A stretch of DNA of 53,853 bases from an uncultured Puniceicoccaceae bacterium. Its GTDB lineage: Bacteria > Verrucomicrobiota > Verrucomicrobiia > Opitutales > Coraliomargaritaceae. A model generated the notes under the pieces. It worked only from the letters and a program-made list of their open reading frames with translations, was not told the DNA's origin and ran no database searches. Shown piece by piece: positions 35,927 through 45,058 of this stretch. How positions within the stretch are numbered: the first letter of the stretch is position 1; every line of letters starts with the position of its first letter. Location of the stretch: contig CAJQOS010000014.1 of assembly GCA_905479975.1 (NCBI GenBank), positions 1-53,853 of the forward strand, given 5' to 3'. The translations under genes were made by a program, and so were the position numbers.

Positions 35927-37852
35927 ATGACACCTGCCACTGAACCCTCCGAGAACGACTGGACGATCGCGACTGCTGAAGATTACTACGGTCTCAAGCG
36001 CTGGGGCGGGGGGCATTTTTCTGTTGATGACGAGGGGTTCATGTTGGTGCATCCCTCGCGTGATCAGCGCAGTATTCGTATTCACGACATTGTCACTGAA
36101 GCGATCAGTAAAGGGCTCAAGCCGCCCTTGACGATTCGTATTCAGGATCTCTTGCGCACCCGCGTGGTCGATTTGAATGAGCTGTTCGCTGAAGCGATCA
36201 AAGACGAGGACTACCAGGGAAAGTATCGCGGGGTCTTTCCGATTAAGGTCAATCAATTACGTGAAGTGATCGAAGAGATTCAGGCTGCGGGTAAGGCATT
36301 TGATTATGGGCTGGAGTGTGGCAGCAAGCCCGAGTTGATGATCGCTTTGGCGATGCATAAGAATCCGAAGTCTTTGATTATTTGCAACGGCTACAAGGAT
36401 GATGAGTTTATCAGACTCGCGCTACAGGGGCGTCGCCTAGGTAAGGAAATCTTCCTCGTGGTGGAGCAGCTCAGTGAGGTGCCGCGCATTATTAAAATCA
36501 GTAAAAAAATGGGCGTGCGGCCACTGATTGGATTTCGCATCAAACTCTCCACTTCTGGCGAAGGGAAATGGGCAAGCTCTGGCGGAGAAGATGCCAAGTT
36601 CGGCCTGACTAGCCCTGAAATTATTGATGCGACGCGTCGCCTCAAGCGAGCCGGGCTGGATGATTGCCTGCAACTGATCCATTTTCATATCGGCTCTCAG
36701 GTGCCGAATATTCAGACCATTAAAAAGGCCACCGTCGAAGCCACACGCTTCTTTTGTGAGCTTAAAAAAATGGGCTTCCCGATGCGTTTGATGGATGTCG
36801 GGGGCGGGTTAGGTATTGATTACGACGGTTCGCGTAGTAACTACGAAAGCTCGATGAATTATACTATGCGTGAATATGCGCGCGATGTTGTCTATAATAT
36901 TAAGACGGTGTGCACGGATGCCGGCGTTGAGGTGCCTGATATTGTTACAGAAAGCGGACGGGCGATTGTCGCCCCGCACTCGATTCTAGTCACACGTGTC
37001 TGTGATCGTATTTCAAAGACATCGGTGGATCCGAAGATTCCAAAGAAAAAGAAGCGCAACCCGATCCTGCGCGATTTGGAAGCGATCTTACTAAATAAGC
37101 ATGGCTCAAGTCCATTGGAGCGCTATCACGACGCGCAACAGAAGAAGGAAGAAACCAATAATCTGTTTACGCTCGGCTATCTCGACCTGGCAGAGAAGGC
37201 CGAAGCGGATGCCACGTATTGGAAGATTTGCAAAGAGCTCTCGGAAGAGGGGAAGGACGCCGCTTATACACCCGAAGAGTTGGAGTCCTTGCCGCAGATC
37301 ATGGCAGAGCAATACGTGTGTAACTTTTCGGTCTTTCAATCCCTGATCGATCACTGGGCCTGTGATCAATTGTTTCCAATCGCACCGCTACATCGACTCA
37401 ATGAGTCGCCGGATGTGGATGCTACCCTGGTGGACATTACGTGTGATAGCGAAGGTAAGGTTTCCAAGTTTACAGATGTAGAAGATGTGCGCAGCACGCT
37501 TCGACTGCATGAGTTTAATGCCAAGCAGCCTTACTATCTAGGAGTCTTTTTGGTTGGCGCGTATCAGGATATTATGGGCGATTTACACAATCTTTTTGGT
37601 CGTGTGAATGAGGTGCACGTCTTTTTAGAAGACGACGAAGAGGACGGTTTCTACATCGAAGATAGCATCAAAGGCTTTACGGTGGACGACGTGCTCGGCT
37701 TTACGCAATATGACGGTCACATCCTGACACGTCAGTTAAAGAAGCAAATCGACCGCGCCACCAAAGCCGATCAAATCAAACCGCGCGAGGGCACCCGGAT
37801 GTTGGATGAATATGCGGAGATTCTCCGCGGGCATACTTATCTCGCGACTTAG
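35927..37852 (+). CDS. speA: Biosynthetic arginine decarboxylase
   Basis: PLP enzyme (alanine racemase-like barrel, fold III) that makes agmatine for polyamine synthesis. The PLP lysine is K107 in GVFPIKVNQLREVIEEI. Further family marks are GLECGSKPELMIAL, HFHIGSQVPN, MDVGGGLGIDYDG and the C-terminal HNLFGRVNEVHVF. About 641 residues, close to E. coli SpeA (658). I prefer ATG 35927 (MTPATEPSENDWTI); a TTG at 35900 would add nine residues. Agmatine-processing genes are not adjacent. Confidence 0.95.
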   Translation: MTPATEPSENDWTIATAEDYYGLKRWGGGHFSVDDEGFMLVHPSRDQRSIRIHDIVTEAISKGLKPPLTIRIQDLLRTRVVDLNELFAEAIKDEDYQGKYRGVFPIKVNQLREVIEEIQAAGKAFDYGLECGSKPELMIALAMHKNPKSLIICNGYKDDEFIRLALQGRRLGKEIFLVVEQLSEVPRIIKISKKMGVRPLIGFRIKLSTSGEGKWASSGGEDAKFGLTSPEIIDATRRLKRAGLDDCLQLIHFHIGSQVPNIQTIKKATVEATRFFCELKKMGFPMRLMDVGGGLGIDYDGSRSNYESSMNYTMREYARDVVYNIKTVCTDAGVEVPDIVTESGRAIVAPHSILVTRVCDRISKTSVDPKIPKKKKRNPILRDLEAILLNKHGSSPLERYHDAQQKKEETNNLFTLGYLDLAEKAEADATYWKICKELSEEGKDAAYTPEELESLPQIMAEQYVCNFSVFQSLIDHWACDQLFPIAPLHRLNESPDVDATLVDITCDSEGKVSKFTDVEDVRSTLRLHEFNAKQPYYLGVFLVGAYQDIMGDLHNLFGRVNEVHVFLEDDEEDGFYIEDSIKGFTVDDVLGFTQYDGHILTRQLKKQIDRATKADQIKPREGTRMLDEYAEILRGHTYLAT

Positions 37853-37917
37853 CGCATTTAACCCGGTGCTGCGGATCGTATGTTGATTGTTGGATCAATT
37901 ATGCTATACCACTGTGT

Positions 37918-38856
37918 ATGGATGTGACTCAACGAACGGATCAAACGGACGAGAACCTAGGCGAGCTTGGGACTGAGAGTCGAGATCCGGCTTTGCGGGA
38001 TTTGGATGCGATGGACTCGCTGGCAATCGTCAACCTTCTCGCGGATACCAATGAGCAGGCCGTGGCTGCAGTTCGTGCAGAGGCTGTGAGGATTGCTGCT
38101 GCGATCGAAGCGGTGTCTGCTCGGCTCGGTGCGGGCGGTCGGCTCTTTTATGTCGGTGCGGGAACGAGTGGGCGCTTGGGCGTGTTAGATGCTTCGGAGT
38201 GCCCGCCGACCTTTGGTGTCTCTTCGGAGATGATTCAAGGTGTGATCGCTGGCGGTGAGCGTGCGTTAGTGAATTCTGTAGAAGGTGCCGAAGATGATGC
38301 GCAGCAAGGTGCCGAAGCGCTACGGGCGCGTGGGCTGACTGCGGGAGATGCGGTGATGGCGATTGCTGCGAGTGGGCGCACGCCTTATTGTCTGGGTGCG
38401 TTACGGGAGGCTCGGTCTGTCGGCGCCCTTACGGTTTCTTTGTCGTGTAATAAGGGCGCTGCGCTGAGTCCATTGGCGGATCACCCGCTCGAAGTGGCAA
38501 CAGGTGCTGAGGTGATTGCGGGCTCGACCCGTATGAAAGCGGGCACTGCGCAAAAGATTGTTTTAAATATGATGACGACGACAGCGATGATACGTATTGG
38601 AAAAGTCTATCAAGGTCAGATGGTGGATATGGTGGCATCGAACGAGAAGCTGCGTGCACGTGCATGTCGCATCGTGATGCAGACGACAGATCTCACAAGT
38701 GAAGTGGAGGCCGAAGGTATGTTGCGAAAAGCGGGTGGGAGTATCAAGGCCGCCATCGTGATGACAGGTGCTGGCGTGGCACACGAAGTCGCTGAGGCTA
38801 TGTTGGATGGTGCGCGTGGAAATGTCCGCGATGCCTTAGCTGGCTCTACCGCGTGA
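37918..38856 (+). CDS. murQ: N-acetylmuramic acid 6-phosphate etherase
   Basis: SIS-domain lyase that splits MurNAc-6-P into GlcNAc-6-P and lactate during wall recycling. Family motifs: YVGAGTSGRLGVLDASECPPTFG (near 79-101), EGAEDD (catalytic Glu region), AIAASGRTPY, STRMKAGTAQKIVLNM. At 312 residues it has standard length. It stands alone; anmK, amgK or MurNAc transport genes are not in the window. It may relate functionally to the L,D-transpeptidase at 17-18 kb, but not genetically. Confidence 0.96.
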   Translation: MDVTQRTDQTDENLGELGTESRDPALRDLDAMDSLAIVNLLADTNEQAVAAVRAEAVRIAAAIEAVSARLGAGGRLFYVGAGTSGRLGVLDASECPPTFGVSSEMIQGVIAGGERALVNSVEGAEDDAQQGAEALRARGLTAGDAVMAIAASGRTPYCLGALREARSVGALTVSLSCNKGAALSPLADHPLEVATGAEVIAGSTRMKAGTAQKIVLNMMTTTAMIRIGKVYQGQMVDMVASNEKLRARACRIVMQTTDLTSEVEAEGMLRKAGGSIKAAIVMTGAGVAHEVAEAMLDGARGNVRDALAGSTA

Positions 38857-38962
38857 CGCAGTTGGTGAAATAGAATCGCAGAGCGGTTTAAATCGTTTGA
38901 GGCAATTGACAGGCGAGAGGTTTTGAGGACTGTGAGCGGTCGGCGCTTCGCTGGCACTACTT

Positions 38963-40393
38963 ATGTCAATTACACCTACAATATTATGGCTTCGTAACGA
39001 CCTGCGGCTCGCGGATAATACTGCGTTGGCGGCAGCGATCGAAGTGGGTGCTCCGGTGATTCCTGTTTTTATTCATTCCTTTGAGGAACACGAGGCATGG
39101 GCACCGGGGGCGGCGTCTCAGTGGTGGCTGCATTATGCGCTGGAGAGCCTGAGTCGAGAGTTGAAGTTGGTCGGCGGTGCATTGGTTTTCAAACAGGGTG
39201 AACCGCTGTCGGTATTGCGTGGGTTGATTCAAGAAACTGGTGCGGGGCGTGTTTTCTGGAATCGGCGCTATGCGGGGCCGTTGCGAGCGGTGGACGCGGG
39301 TGTGAAGCGGGCTTTGCGCGCCGATGGTATCGAGGTGCAAAGCTTTAATAGTGGCCTGCTAAATGAGCCGCATACGGTAGCTGCAGGCAGTGGGCAGCCG
39401 TATCGAGTCTATACGCCGTATTGGAAAAAGGTGAAAGATCGCCTGGTCGATCATCCAGTTGACGTGGCTCTTGAGCACATTCAATGGCCGAGCGATTGGC
39501 CAGTGTCGGTTGGCTTGGAGCAGTTGCACCTATTGCCGAAGGTGGATTGGGCTGCCGGATTGGAAGCATGTTGGGATGTCAGTGAAGCGGGTGCTTTACA
39601 GCGCTTGAAGGCTTTTGTGGCCGACCCGGTTCTTGCATATTCGGTGGATCGAGACCGGCCTGATTTAGTGGGGACGTCGTCGCTTAGTCCGTATCTCCAG
39701 TGGGGGCAGATTGGGCCGCGGCAGATTGTTCAGACATTAAAGGAACGTTGTGATCTGAGCGCCGAGGGGCCTCAGGTGTATTTGAAGGAGATCTATTGGC
39801 GTGAATTTGCCTACAATGTATTGTATCATTTTCCCTATACCGCAGATCGTCCGTTGCGCTTGGAGTATGAGAACTTCCCGTGGGAGACAGATGCCGCGAC
39901 GCTGAAGGCATGGCAGACGGGGCGGACCGGCTACCCGATTGTGGATGCGGGCATGCGGCAGCTCTGGCAGACAGGATGGATGCATAATCGGGTGCGTATG
40001 GTGGTATCGTCATTTTTAGTGAAACACTTGCTGCAGAGTTGGCAGGATGGGGCGCGTTGGTTTTGGGATACCTTGGTGGATGCAGATTTAGCCAGTAATA
40101 CTTTAGGCTGGCAATGGAGTGGGGGGTGCGGGGCGGATGCCGCGCCGTATTTTCGAGTGTTTAATCCGATTTTACAGGGCAAGAAATTTGATCCCGATGG
40201 TGCTTACGTAAAGCAGTATGTGCCTGAGCTGCGTCGCCTCGATGCCAAGTATATCCATGAGCCATGGGATGCGCCTTCAGCTGTTCTTGAGCGAGCGGGT
40301 ATTCAGCTCGGCGATACCTATCCTACTCCAATTATAGACCATAAAGCCGGGCGTGAGCGTGCCTTGGCGGCACTCGCTGAGTTTAAGAAATGA
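38963..40393 (+). CDS. phr: Deoxyribodipyrimidine photolyase
   Basis: Light-driven repair of cyclobutane pyrimidine dimers with FAD and an antenna chromophore. The N-terminal alpha/beta domain opens TILWLRNDLRLADNTAL; the FAD domain has YLQWGQIGPRQIV, WREFAYNVLYHFP, TGYPIVDAGMRQLWQTGWMHNRVRM and the tryptophan-rich DTLVDADLASNTLGWQWSGG-type region. At 476 residues it fits class I. First gene of a tightly coupled three-gene operon: its stop overlaps the next start (ATGA). Confidence 0.94.
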   Translation: MSITPTILWLRNDLRLADNTALAAAIEVGAPVIPVFIHSFEEHEAWAPGAASQWWLHYALESLSRELKLVGGALVFKQGEPLSVLRGLIQETGAGRVFWNRRYAGPLRAVDAGVKRALRADGIEVQSFNSGLLNEPHTVAAGSGQPYRVYTPYWKKVKDRLVDHPVDVALEHIQWPSDWPVSVGLEQLHLLPKVDWAAGLEACWDVSEAGALQRLKAFVADPVLAYSVDRDRPDLVGTSSLSPYLQWGQIGPRQIVQTLKERCDLSAEGPQVYLKEIYWREFAYNVLYHFPYTADRPLRLEYENFPWETDAATLKAWQTGRTGYPIVDAGMRQLWQTGWMHNRVRMVVSSFLVKHLLQSWQDGARWFWDTLVDADLASNTLGWQWSGGCGADAAPYFRVFNPILQGKKFDPDGAYVKQYVPELRRLDAKYIHEPWDAPSAVLERAGIQLGDTYPTPIIDHKAGRERALAALAEFKK

Positions 40394-41277
40394 ATCCTTC
40401 CAAAGCAATTTTAGTGACAGGGGCGACTGGATTGGTCGGGCGTGCTTTGTGCGTTGAGTTGCGGCGTCGTGGGCACACGGTGCGGACGCTCTCTCGCAGT
40501 CGCGGGGATGTGCGTTGGGATGTCGACGCCGGCACTTTGGATGCGGGGGCGATGGAAGGGATTGATGCGGTGGTGCATCTGGCGGGTGAGCCAGTGGCGC
40601 AGCGTTGGTCGAAGGATCGGCGCGCGCGCATCTTGAGGAGTCGTGTGGATAGTGCGAAATTGTTGGTGAATGCGATTCTACAACAGGCGCAGCGCCCGGA
40701 TTTTATTTGTGCCTCAGGCATTAATTATTATGGCTACAATTGTGGTGGGCCTGTGGATGAGTCTCGCCCCAGTGGCGAAGGTTTTTTGGCTGAGGTCTGT
40801 CGGCAATGGGAAGGCGCGGCTCAACCTTTGGCGAGTGCTGGAGTGCGCACAGTCTTTACCCGCATCGGTCTCGTCTTGAGTGGTGAAGGCGGTGCGTTGG
40901 CGAAGATGCTGCCTGCTTTTAAGTTAGGGCTCGGGGGACGTCTAGGCCGTGGCACGCAGTTGATGAGCTGGATCGCGCTGTCGGATTTGGTGCAGATCCT
41001 ATGTCGCTGTGTTGAGGATACATCGCTCTCGGGGCCAATCAATGCGGTGGCTCCAGAGGCGGTGACGAATGCTGAGTTTACCAAGGCCTTTGGGCGGGTG
41101 CTGCGACGACCGACTATTTGCTCTGTGCCGTGCTCGGTCGTGAATTTACTCTTTAGTGAAATGGGGCGTGAGACCTTGCTCGCGAATGTGGGCGCAGTTC
41201 CAGAGCGACTGCAGGCAGCTGGGTTTGAATGGCAGCAACCAGATTTGGAAGGGTGCTTGAGGAAGTGTATACAATGA
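40390..41277 (+). CDS. TIGR01777-type NAD(P)-dependent epimerase (YfcH-like)
   Basis: Extended short-chain dehydrogenase fold, 295 residues. The nucleotide loop VTGATGLVGRALC is at the N-terminus, then VVHLAGEPVAQRWSKDRRARIL, CASGINYYGY with the active-site Tyr in YYG, and TRIGLVLSGEGGALAKMLPAFKLGLGGRLGRG, all typical of TIGR01777. The substrate is unknown for the family. Start and stop each overlap the neighbouring gene by four bases (ATGA), so translation of phr, this gene and the FAD oxidoreductase is coupled. A redox link to photolyase cofactor or UV stress is plausible but unproven. Confidence 0.92.
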   Translation: MNPSKAILVTGATGLVGRALCVELRRRGHTVRTLSRSRGDVRWDVDAGTLDAGAMEGIDAVVHLAGEPVAQRWSKDRRARILRSRVDSAKLLVNAILQQAQRPDFICASGINYYGYNCGGPVDESRPSGEGFLAEVCRQWEGAAQPLASAGVRTVFTRIGLVLSGEGGALAKMLPAFKLGLGGRLGRGTQLMSWIALSDLVQILCRCVEDTSLSGPINAVAPEAVTNAEFTKAFGRVLRRPTICSVPCSVVNLLFSEMGRETLLANVGAVPERLQAAGFEWQQPDLEGCLRKCIQ

Positions 41278-42272
41278 GTGTGGAAAAGCAGGGGACACAT
41301 AGTGATGTGTTAATCATTGGTGCCGGTATTTCCGGCTTACTGTGTGCGACAGAATTACAACGCAGCGGGAAGCGTGTCTGTGTTTTAGATAAAGGCCGTG
41401 GACTTGGCGGGCGTATGGCGACGCGTCGTATGGCAGGTGGTCGACTCGATCATGGTGCACAGTTTTTTACAGTGCGTGATGCCGCGTTTCAACGCTATGT
41501 GGATGAGTGGCTGCAGGCTGGGGTGATTCGTGAGTGGTTTCGACACAGTCAGAATGACTCTAATGCTGCGGGACATGCACGGTATTGTGGCCATTCCGGC
41601 ATGACGGATGTTGCCAAGTATTTGGCGCGCGACCTAGAGGTGCATTGCTCGGAGGCAGTTGTTTCTATTGTGCGTGTGGAGCATCGCTGGCAAGTGAAGA
41701 CGCAAGTGGGGCACACATTTATCGCTGATCAACTCGTGGTCACTGCGCCGCTGCCACAGGCTTTGGATTTGTTAGATAGTAGCGCGTTGGACTATGCGGG
41801 GGCCGATCTAGAAGCGTTGCGAGCGGTGCGCTATGACCGTGGTTTGGCGACTTTAGCGATTTTGGATGGGGCGAGTGGCTTGCCCGCGAATGGGCATTTG
41901 AACCTCGACGGGCCGGTGGTGAATTGGATCGCGGACAATCAGTTGAAGGGCATTTCAGAACAAGTGACTGCGGTGACGATTCACGCTACCTCCCAGTTCG
42001 CCGCGGCGAACTGGGAGATTTCGGATGCGCAGCGTGGTGCTGCGATGTGTGCTGCCATCGAGCCTTATTTAGACGCATCGGTGCGGGAGTATAGCTGTCA
42101 CCGATGGGGTTTTACTTTGGCGGTGAATCCGTGGCCTGCACCCTTTTATGCGAATGATTCGTTACAGTTGATGCTCGCTGGCGACGCATTTGGCGGTGCT
42201 CGAATCGAAGGCGCGGCGCTGTCAGGTATGGCTGCTGCACAGCATTTACTTTTGAGCGCTAGTCTCCAATGA
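41274..42272 (+). CDS. Renalase-like FAD-dependent oxidoreductase
   Basis: A 332-residue flavoprotein of the NAD(P)/FAD amine-oxidase group. The dinucleotide loop DVLIIGAGISGLLCATEL is followed by LDKGRGLGGRMATRR and LDHGAQFFTVRD, the renalase-type pattern, and ends with MLAGDAFGGARIEGAALSGMAAA for the FAD ribityl contact. ATG 41274 overlaps the previous stop; an ATG at 41229 would sit deep in the upstream gene. Bacterial renalase-like enzymes oxidise isomers of NAD(P)H or unknown amines. Last gene of the phr operon. Confidence 0.9.
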   Translation: MSVEKQGTHSDVLIIGAGISGLLCATELQRSGKRVCVLDKGRGLGGRMATRRMAGGRLDHGAQFFTVRDAAFQRYVDEWLQAGVIREWFRHSQNDSNAAGHARYCGHSGMTDVAKYLARDLEVHCSEAVVSIVRVEHRWQVKTQVGHTFIADQLVVTAPLPQALDLLDSSALDYAGADLEALRAVRYDRGLATLAILDGASGLPANGHLNLDGPVVNWIADNQLKGISEQVTAVTIHATSQFAAANWEISDAQRGAAMCAAIEPYLDASVREYSCHRWGFTLAVNPWPAPFYANDSLQLMLAGDAFGGARIEGAALSGMAAAQHLLLSASLQ

Positions 42273-42328
42273 GTCTCTGTGCATCTTTTTTATTTATTTA
42301 TTGAGTGAGCCTAAGAGCATTTTTTTGG

Positions 42329-45028
42329 TCAAATGTCCTTGAGGATCGGAATGAATTTGCGCGGATCATACTGCAATCGGATCTTCTGGTCGTGGATGGT
42401 GCCAGTGAGGTCGAATACCAATAGATTGGGAAGGGGGGAGGTGATGAACTTGCGAACGGTATTGATCGTGGAATCGGGAGTGCCGAGGTTGGCAAACAGG
42501 TTGACACGTAGAGCCATGTCGAGTGCTTGGTCGGGGATTTGAAAGGTGCCATCTGCCCAAATGCGCGTGCGCGGTCCGTCGATGATGAGCTCCTTGATCT
42601 TCAACCTCTCTTGGGCGATCTCGAAGTTGGCAGTCATTTGATCTAAATTAAAGGAGGTGAAGCTCAGTCGTGTATTGTCGAGCAGGCTGGAGAGTGGGCC
42701 GAGTAGCTGGATCGCTCCGAGTTGCTCATTCAGCACGGTAAAGTCGCCGTATCCATCATACTGATAGATGTCGCTCGCGGGGCCTTGAGCATGGAGGTTC
42801 AGGCTGAGCGTGCCGGCGCTTCGAACCTCTTGGTCTTCTTTCTTTTGTATCTTAGTGAGGTGGTCTTCGATGTCGTCGAAGCTGGGTAGGTTTTGAACGG
42901 CTTTCTCTTGATTGGCTCCTGCTAGGCTTAGTTGGAAGCGCAGTTGGTTACTCGCGTCTTGTGCGTTGTTGATGTCAACTGTTGCGGTTCCTGTTCCATT
43001 TGCGTAGCCAAACTTGATGTCGCGCAGGTAGATGTCTTCATCGCGGCTGTAGAGTTTAAATTGCAGGTGGTCGAGTGGTGTCTTTTTGAAGGTGATGGGG
43101 GTGCGAATATCGGCGCTGAGGTTGAAGAAATTGTCAGTCGCGTAGTTGGTATAGGCATCGTTGAAAGTGGCGCCGTCGAGTATGACTCGAGGTGGTTGGG
43201 TCACTCCGAAGTCACTGATGATACCCGCTATATTGCCGCCGAATATTTTTGAGGCGACGTCGAGCGGCATGCGTGAATCAAAGTCGTAGCGCACTGAGAG
43301 CAACCCACTGCCAGGGATTTTTCCGGTGGTGAACCCGACGTTTCCTTTGGCCCAGCCGTCACCGGTTTTGGCATTGATGTTGTGGAGTTCGGTATAGTTG
43401 CCATGCCCTCGGACGATGAGCTCGCCTTCGTCGATGAGGGCTTTTTTGTAGGCGACATTCGTGGCCTTAGCATGGCCGAGGAAGAAGACGGGGCTCTTAG
43501 GGGTGGCGTTGCCGTAGATCACGAAGTCGCCGTAGCCGAGTGTGTCGCTGTTGAAGTCGATGTCTTTAAATATCTTGTTCCACCATTTGGGGAGGAGCGG
43601 GCCGTATTGATCGGGAAGCGCAGAGCCGCGGAGTGCGATCTTAAACTCTTTGGTTGGATTATCGAAGCTAAAGCTGGCATCGATCCATTGCTTGCCTCGA
43701 TCGATGAGCACCTCGTCGAGGCTGAAGTGGCCGTTGCGATAGCTACCATTTGCCAGGATGTGGTCAAAGGTGAGTCCGTTGGCTGTGACGTCACTCACAT
43801 CTACCCGAAAGGTCGTGCGATCGAGCTGGAAACCTTCGTTCAGGTGAATCGATAGGTCATAGTAAGGCATGGATCCGAGTTCGAGCTTAGGTAGTTTCGC
43901 TAGCGTGGATTCAGGCAGGAGTGTGGCGATCTGAACGCTGCCGTGAGCATTTAGATGGCCGCTGTGTGTGGCGCTATTGAGGCGGCCTGAAAATGCGGCT
44001 CCCCCGTTTAGACCATTGGCGGAGCCAGAGAAGTCCAGTTCCGGGAAATGTGCGGGAGAGATCTTTGCCCGTGGGCTGTTGAGCTCGACTTGATGGGTGG
44101 TGAGCTGGTAGGCGCTGATTTCGAATTCGGGCCAGATGCCATGCAGTAGGCCGGGCCATTGGTTGATCGCGACATGGGCGGTGATGTCTTCTGCGGACAG
44201 TTTGACTGCGGGGACGTCGATCTCTTTGGCGCGTAGTAGTAGTGCTGACTGTGGAATGAGCGCGCCGTTGTGAATTTTGAAGTCGGACTTTAGGGTAAAA
44301 TCGGTGCCTGTGGCGTAGGTGTGTTTTAACTGCTCGCAGGACAAGTGAAGAGAGACGTCGACTGAGTCGTCTTGGCGTGCGGTGAGGGCGAATTCCAGGG
44401 TTGGTTCAATGAAGGGGGAGAAGCGTTCTTTCTCTTTGAGTGTGGTGGCGATGAGTTGATAGAAACGCTCGATGGGAGGCATCTCTCCGACGCCGTCTGA
44501 CTGAATCGGCCAATCAATAGAGCCGCGTAGGCGAATGTCTTCGTGCTGTGCCGCAAAGGAATCGATGCGGATAAGATCATCAGTGGGCGTGAGGTGGAAG
44601 GTGACGTGTTCTAGTATCGAGCTGCGCGTGCCGTTGGGCGCATAGATAGCGGGCATGAGTAGTGTGGCGTTGGATACGACGAGTCCGGTTGGGGTGAATT
44701 GGTAAGCGCCGTCTTTACGTAGGGTATATTCTAACACGGTGCTGTCGGCTTCGAATATCGGATGGCTCATCGCGCCGTGGTAGACCTTGAGCTCGATCAG
44801 CTCGATTTCGCCACTGAGCTTTAGGCGGTAGCTATCCGCTTGCATGTAGAACCCGTCGATTTTCGTCTCGAAGAGCGTCTCGTTCGTCCATTGAGGCGGC
44901 ACGGGAATGTAGCCGTATATGATCAAGCATCCGGCGAGGAATGCTTGTGCTGAAAACAAGATCAGGAGAAACAGGTCGAGGCAGAGTTCTAGGAGGACCA
45001 GTCCTCTCGCTCTAAGTTTTTTCCACAT
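42329..45028 (-). CDS. AsmA-like envelope protein
   Basis: An 899-residue protein with one N-terminal membrane helix (about 10-37) and a long periplasmic part dominated by beta strands. The C-terminal 150 residues have AsmA-like signs: YGDFTVLNEQLGAIQLLGPLSSLL, a repeat of L-x-F-T-S-F-N-L-D-Q and DGPRTRIWADGTFQIPDQALDMALRV, then GTPDSTINTVRKFITSPLPNLLVFDLTGT. AsmA/TamB/YhdP-class proteins form lipid-conducting beta grooves between inner and outer membrane. I chose ATG 45028 over a TTG at 45046. Last gene of the ABC operon, 24 bp after the DUF4340 gene. Confidence 0.82.
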   Translation of the reverse strand: MWKKLRARGLVLLELCLDLFLLILFSAQAFLAGCLIIYGYIPVPPQWTNETLFETKIDGFYMQADSYRLKLSGEIELIELKVYHGAMSHPIFEADSTVLEYTLRKDGAYQFTPTGLVVSNATLLMPAIYAPNGTRSSILEHVTFHLTPTDDLIRIDSFAAQHEDIRLRGSIDWPIQSDGVGEMPPIERFYQLIATTLKEKERFSPFIEPTLEFALTARQDDSVDVSLHLSCEQLKHTYATGTDFTLKSDFKIHNGALIPQSALLLRAKEIDVPAVKLSAEDITAHVAINQWPGLLHGIWPEFEISAYQLTTHQVELNSPRAKISPAHFPELDFSGSANGLNGGAAFSGRLNSATHSGHLNAHGSVQIATLLPESTLAKLPKLELGSMPYYDLSIHLNEGFQLDRTTFRVDVSDVTANGLTFDHILANGSYRNGHFSLDEVLIDRGKQWIDASFSFDNPTKEFKIALRGSALPDQYGPLLPKWWNKIFKDIDFNSDTLGYGDFVIYGNATPKSPVFFLGHAKATNVAYKKALIDEGELIVRGHGNYTELHNINAKTGDGWAKGNVGFTTGKIPGSGLLSVRYDFDSRMPLDVASKIFGGNIAGIISDFGVTQPPRVILDGATFNDAYTNYATDNFFNLSADIRTPITFKKTPLDHLQFKLYSRDEDIYLRDIKFGYANGTGTATVDINNAQDASNQLRFQLSLAGANQEKAVQNLPSFDDIEDHLTKIQKKEDQEVRSAGTLSLNLHAQGPASDIYQYDGYGDFTVLNEQLGAIQLLGPLSSLLDNTRLSFTSFNLDQMTANFEIAQERLKIKELIIDGPRTRIWADGTFQIPDQALDMALRVNLFANLGTPDSTINTVRKFITSPLPNLLVFDLTGTIHDQKIRLQYDPRKFIPILKDI

Positions 45029-45044
45029 GACGACCTGTTGCTGC

Positions 45045-45058
45045 AATTAGGATTAAGG
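45045..45058. repeat. Two heptamers (AATTAGG, ATTAAGG) at DUF4340/AsmA junction
   Basis: Adjacent 7-bp units in the short gap between the two genes. The TAA stop of the DUF4340 gene (45055-45053) falls in the second unit. Same family as 9361-9395 and 18284-18297. Confidence 0.5.
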
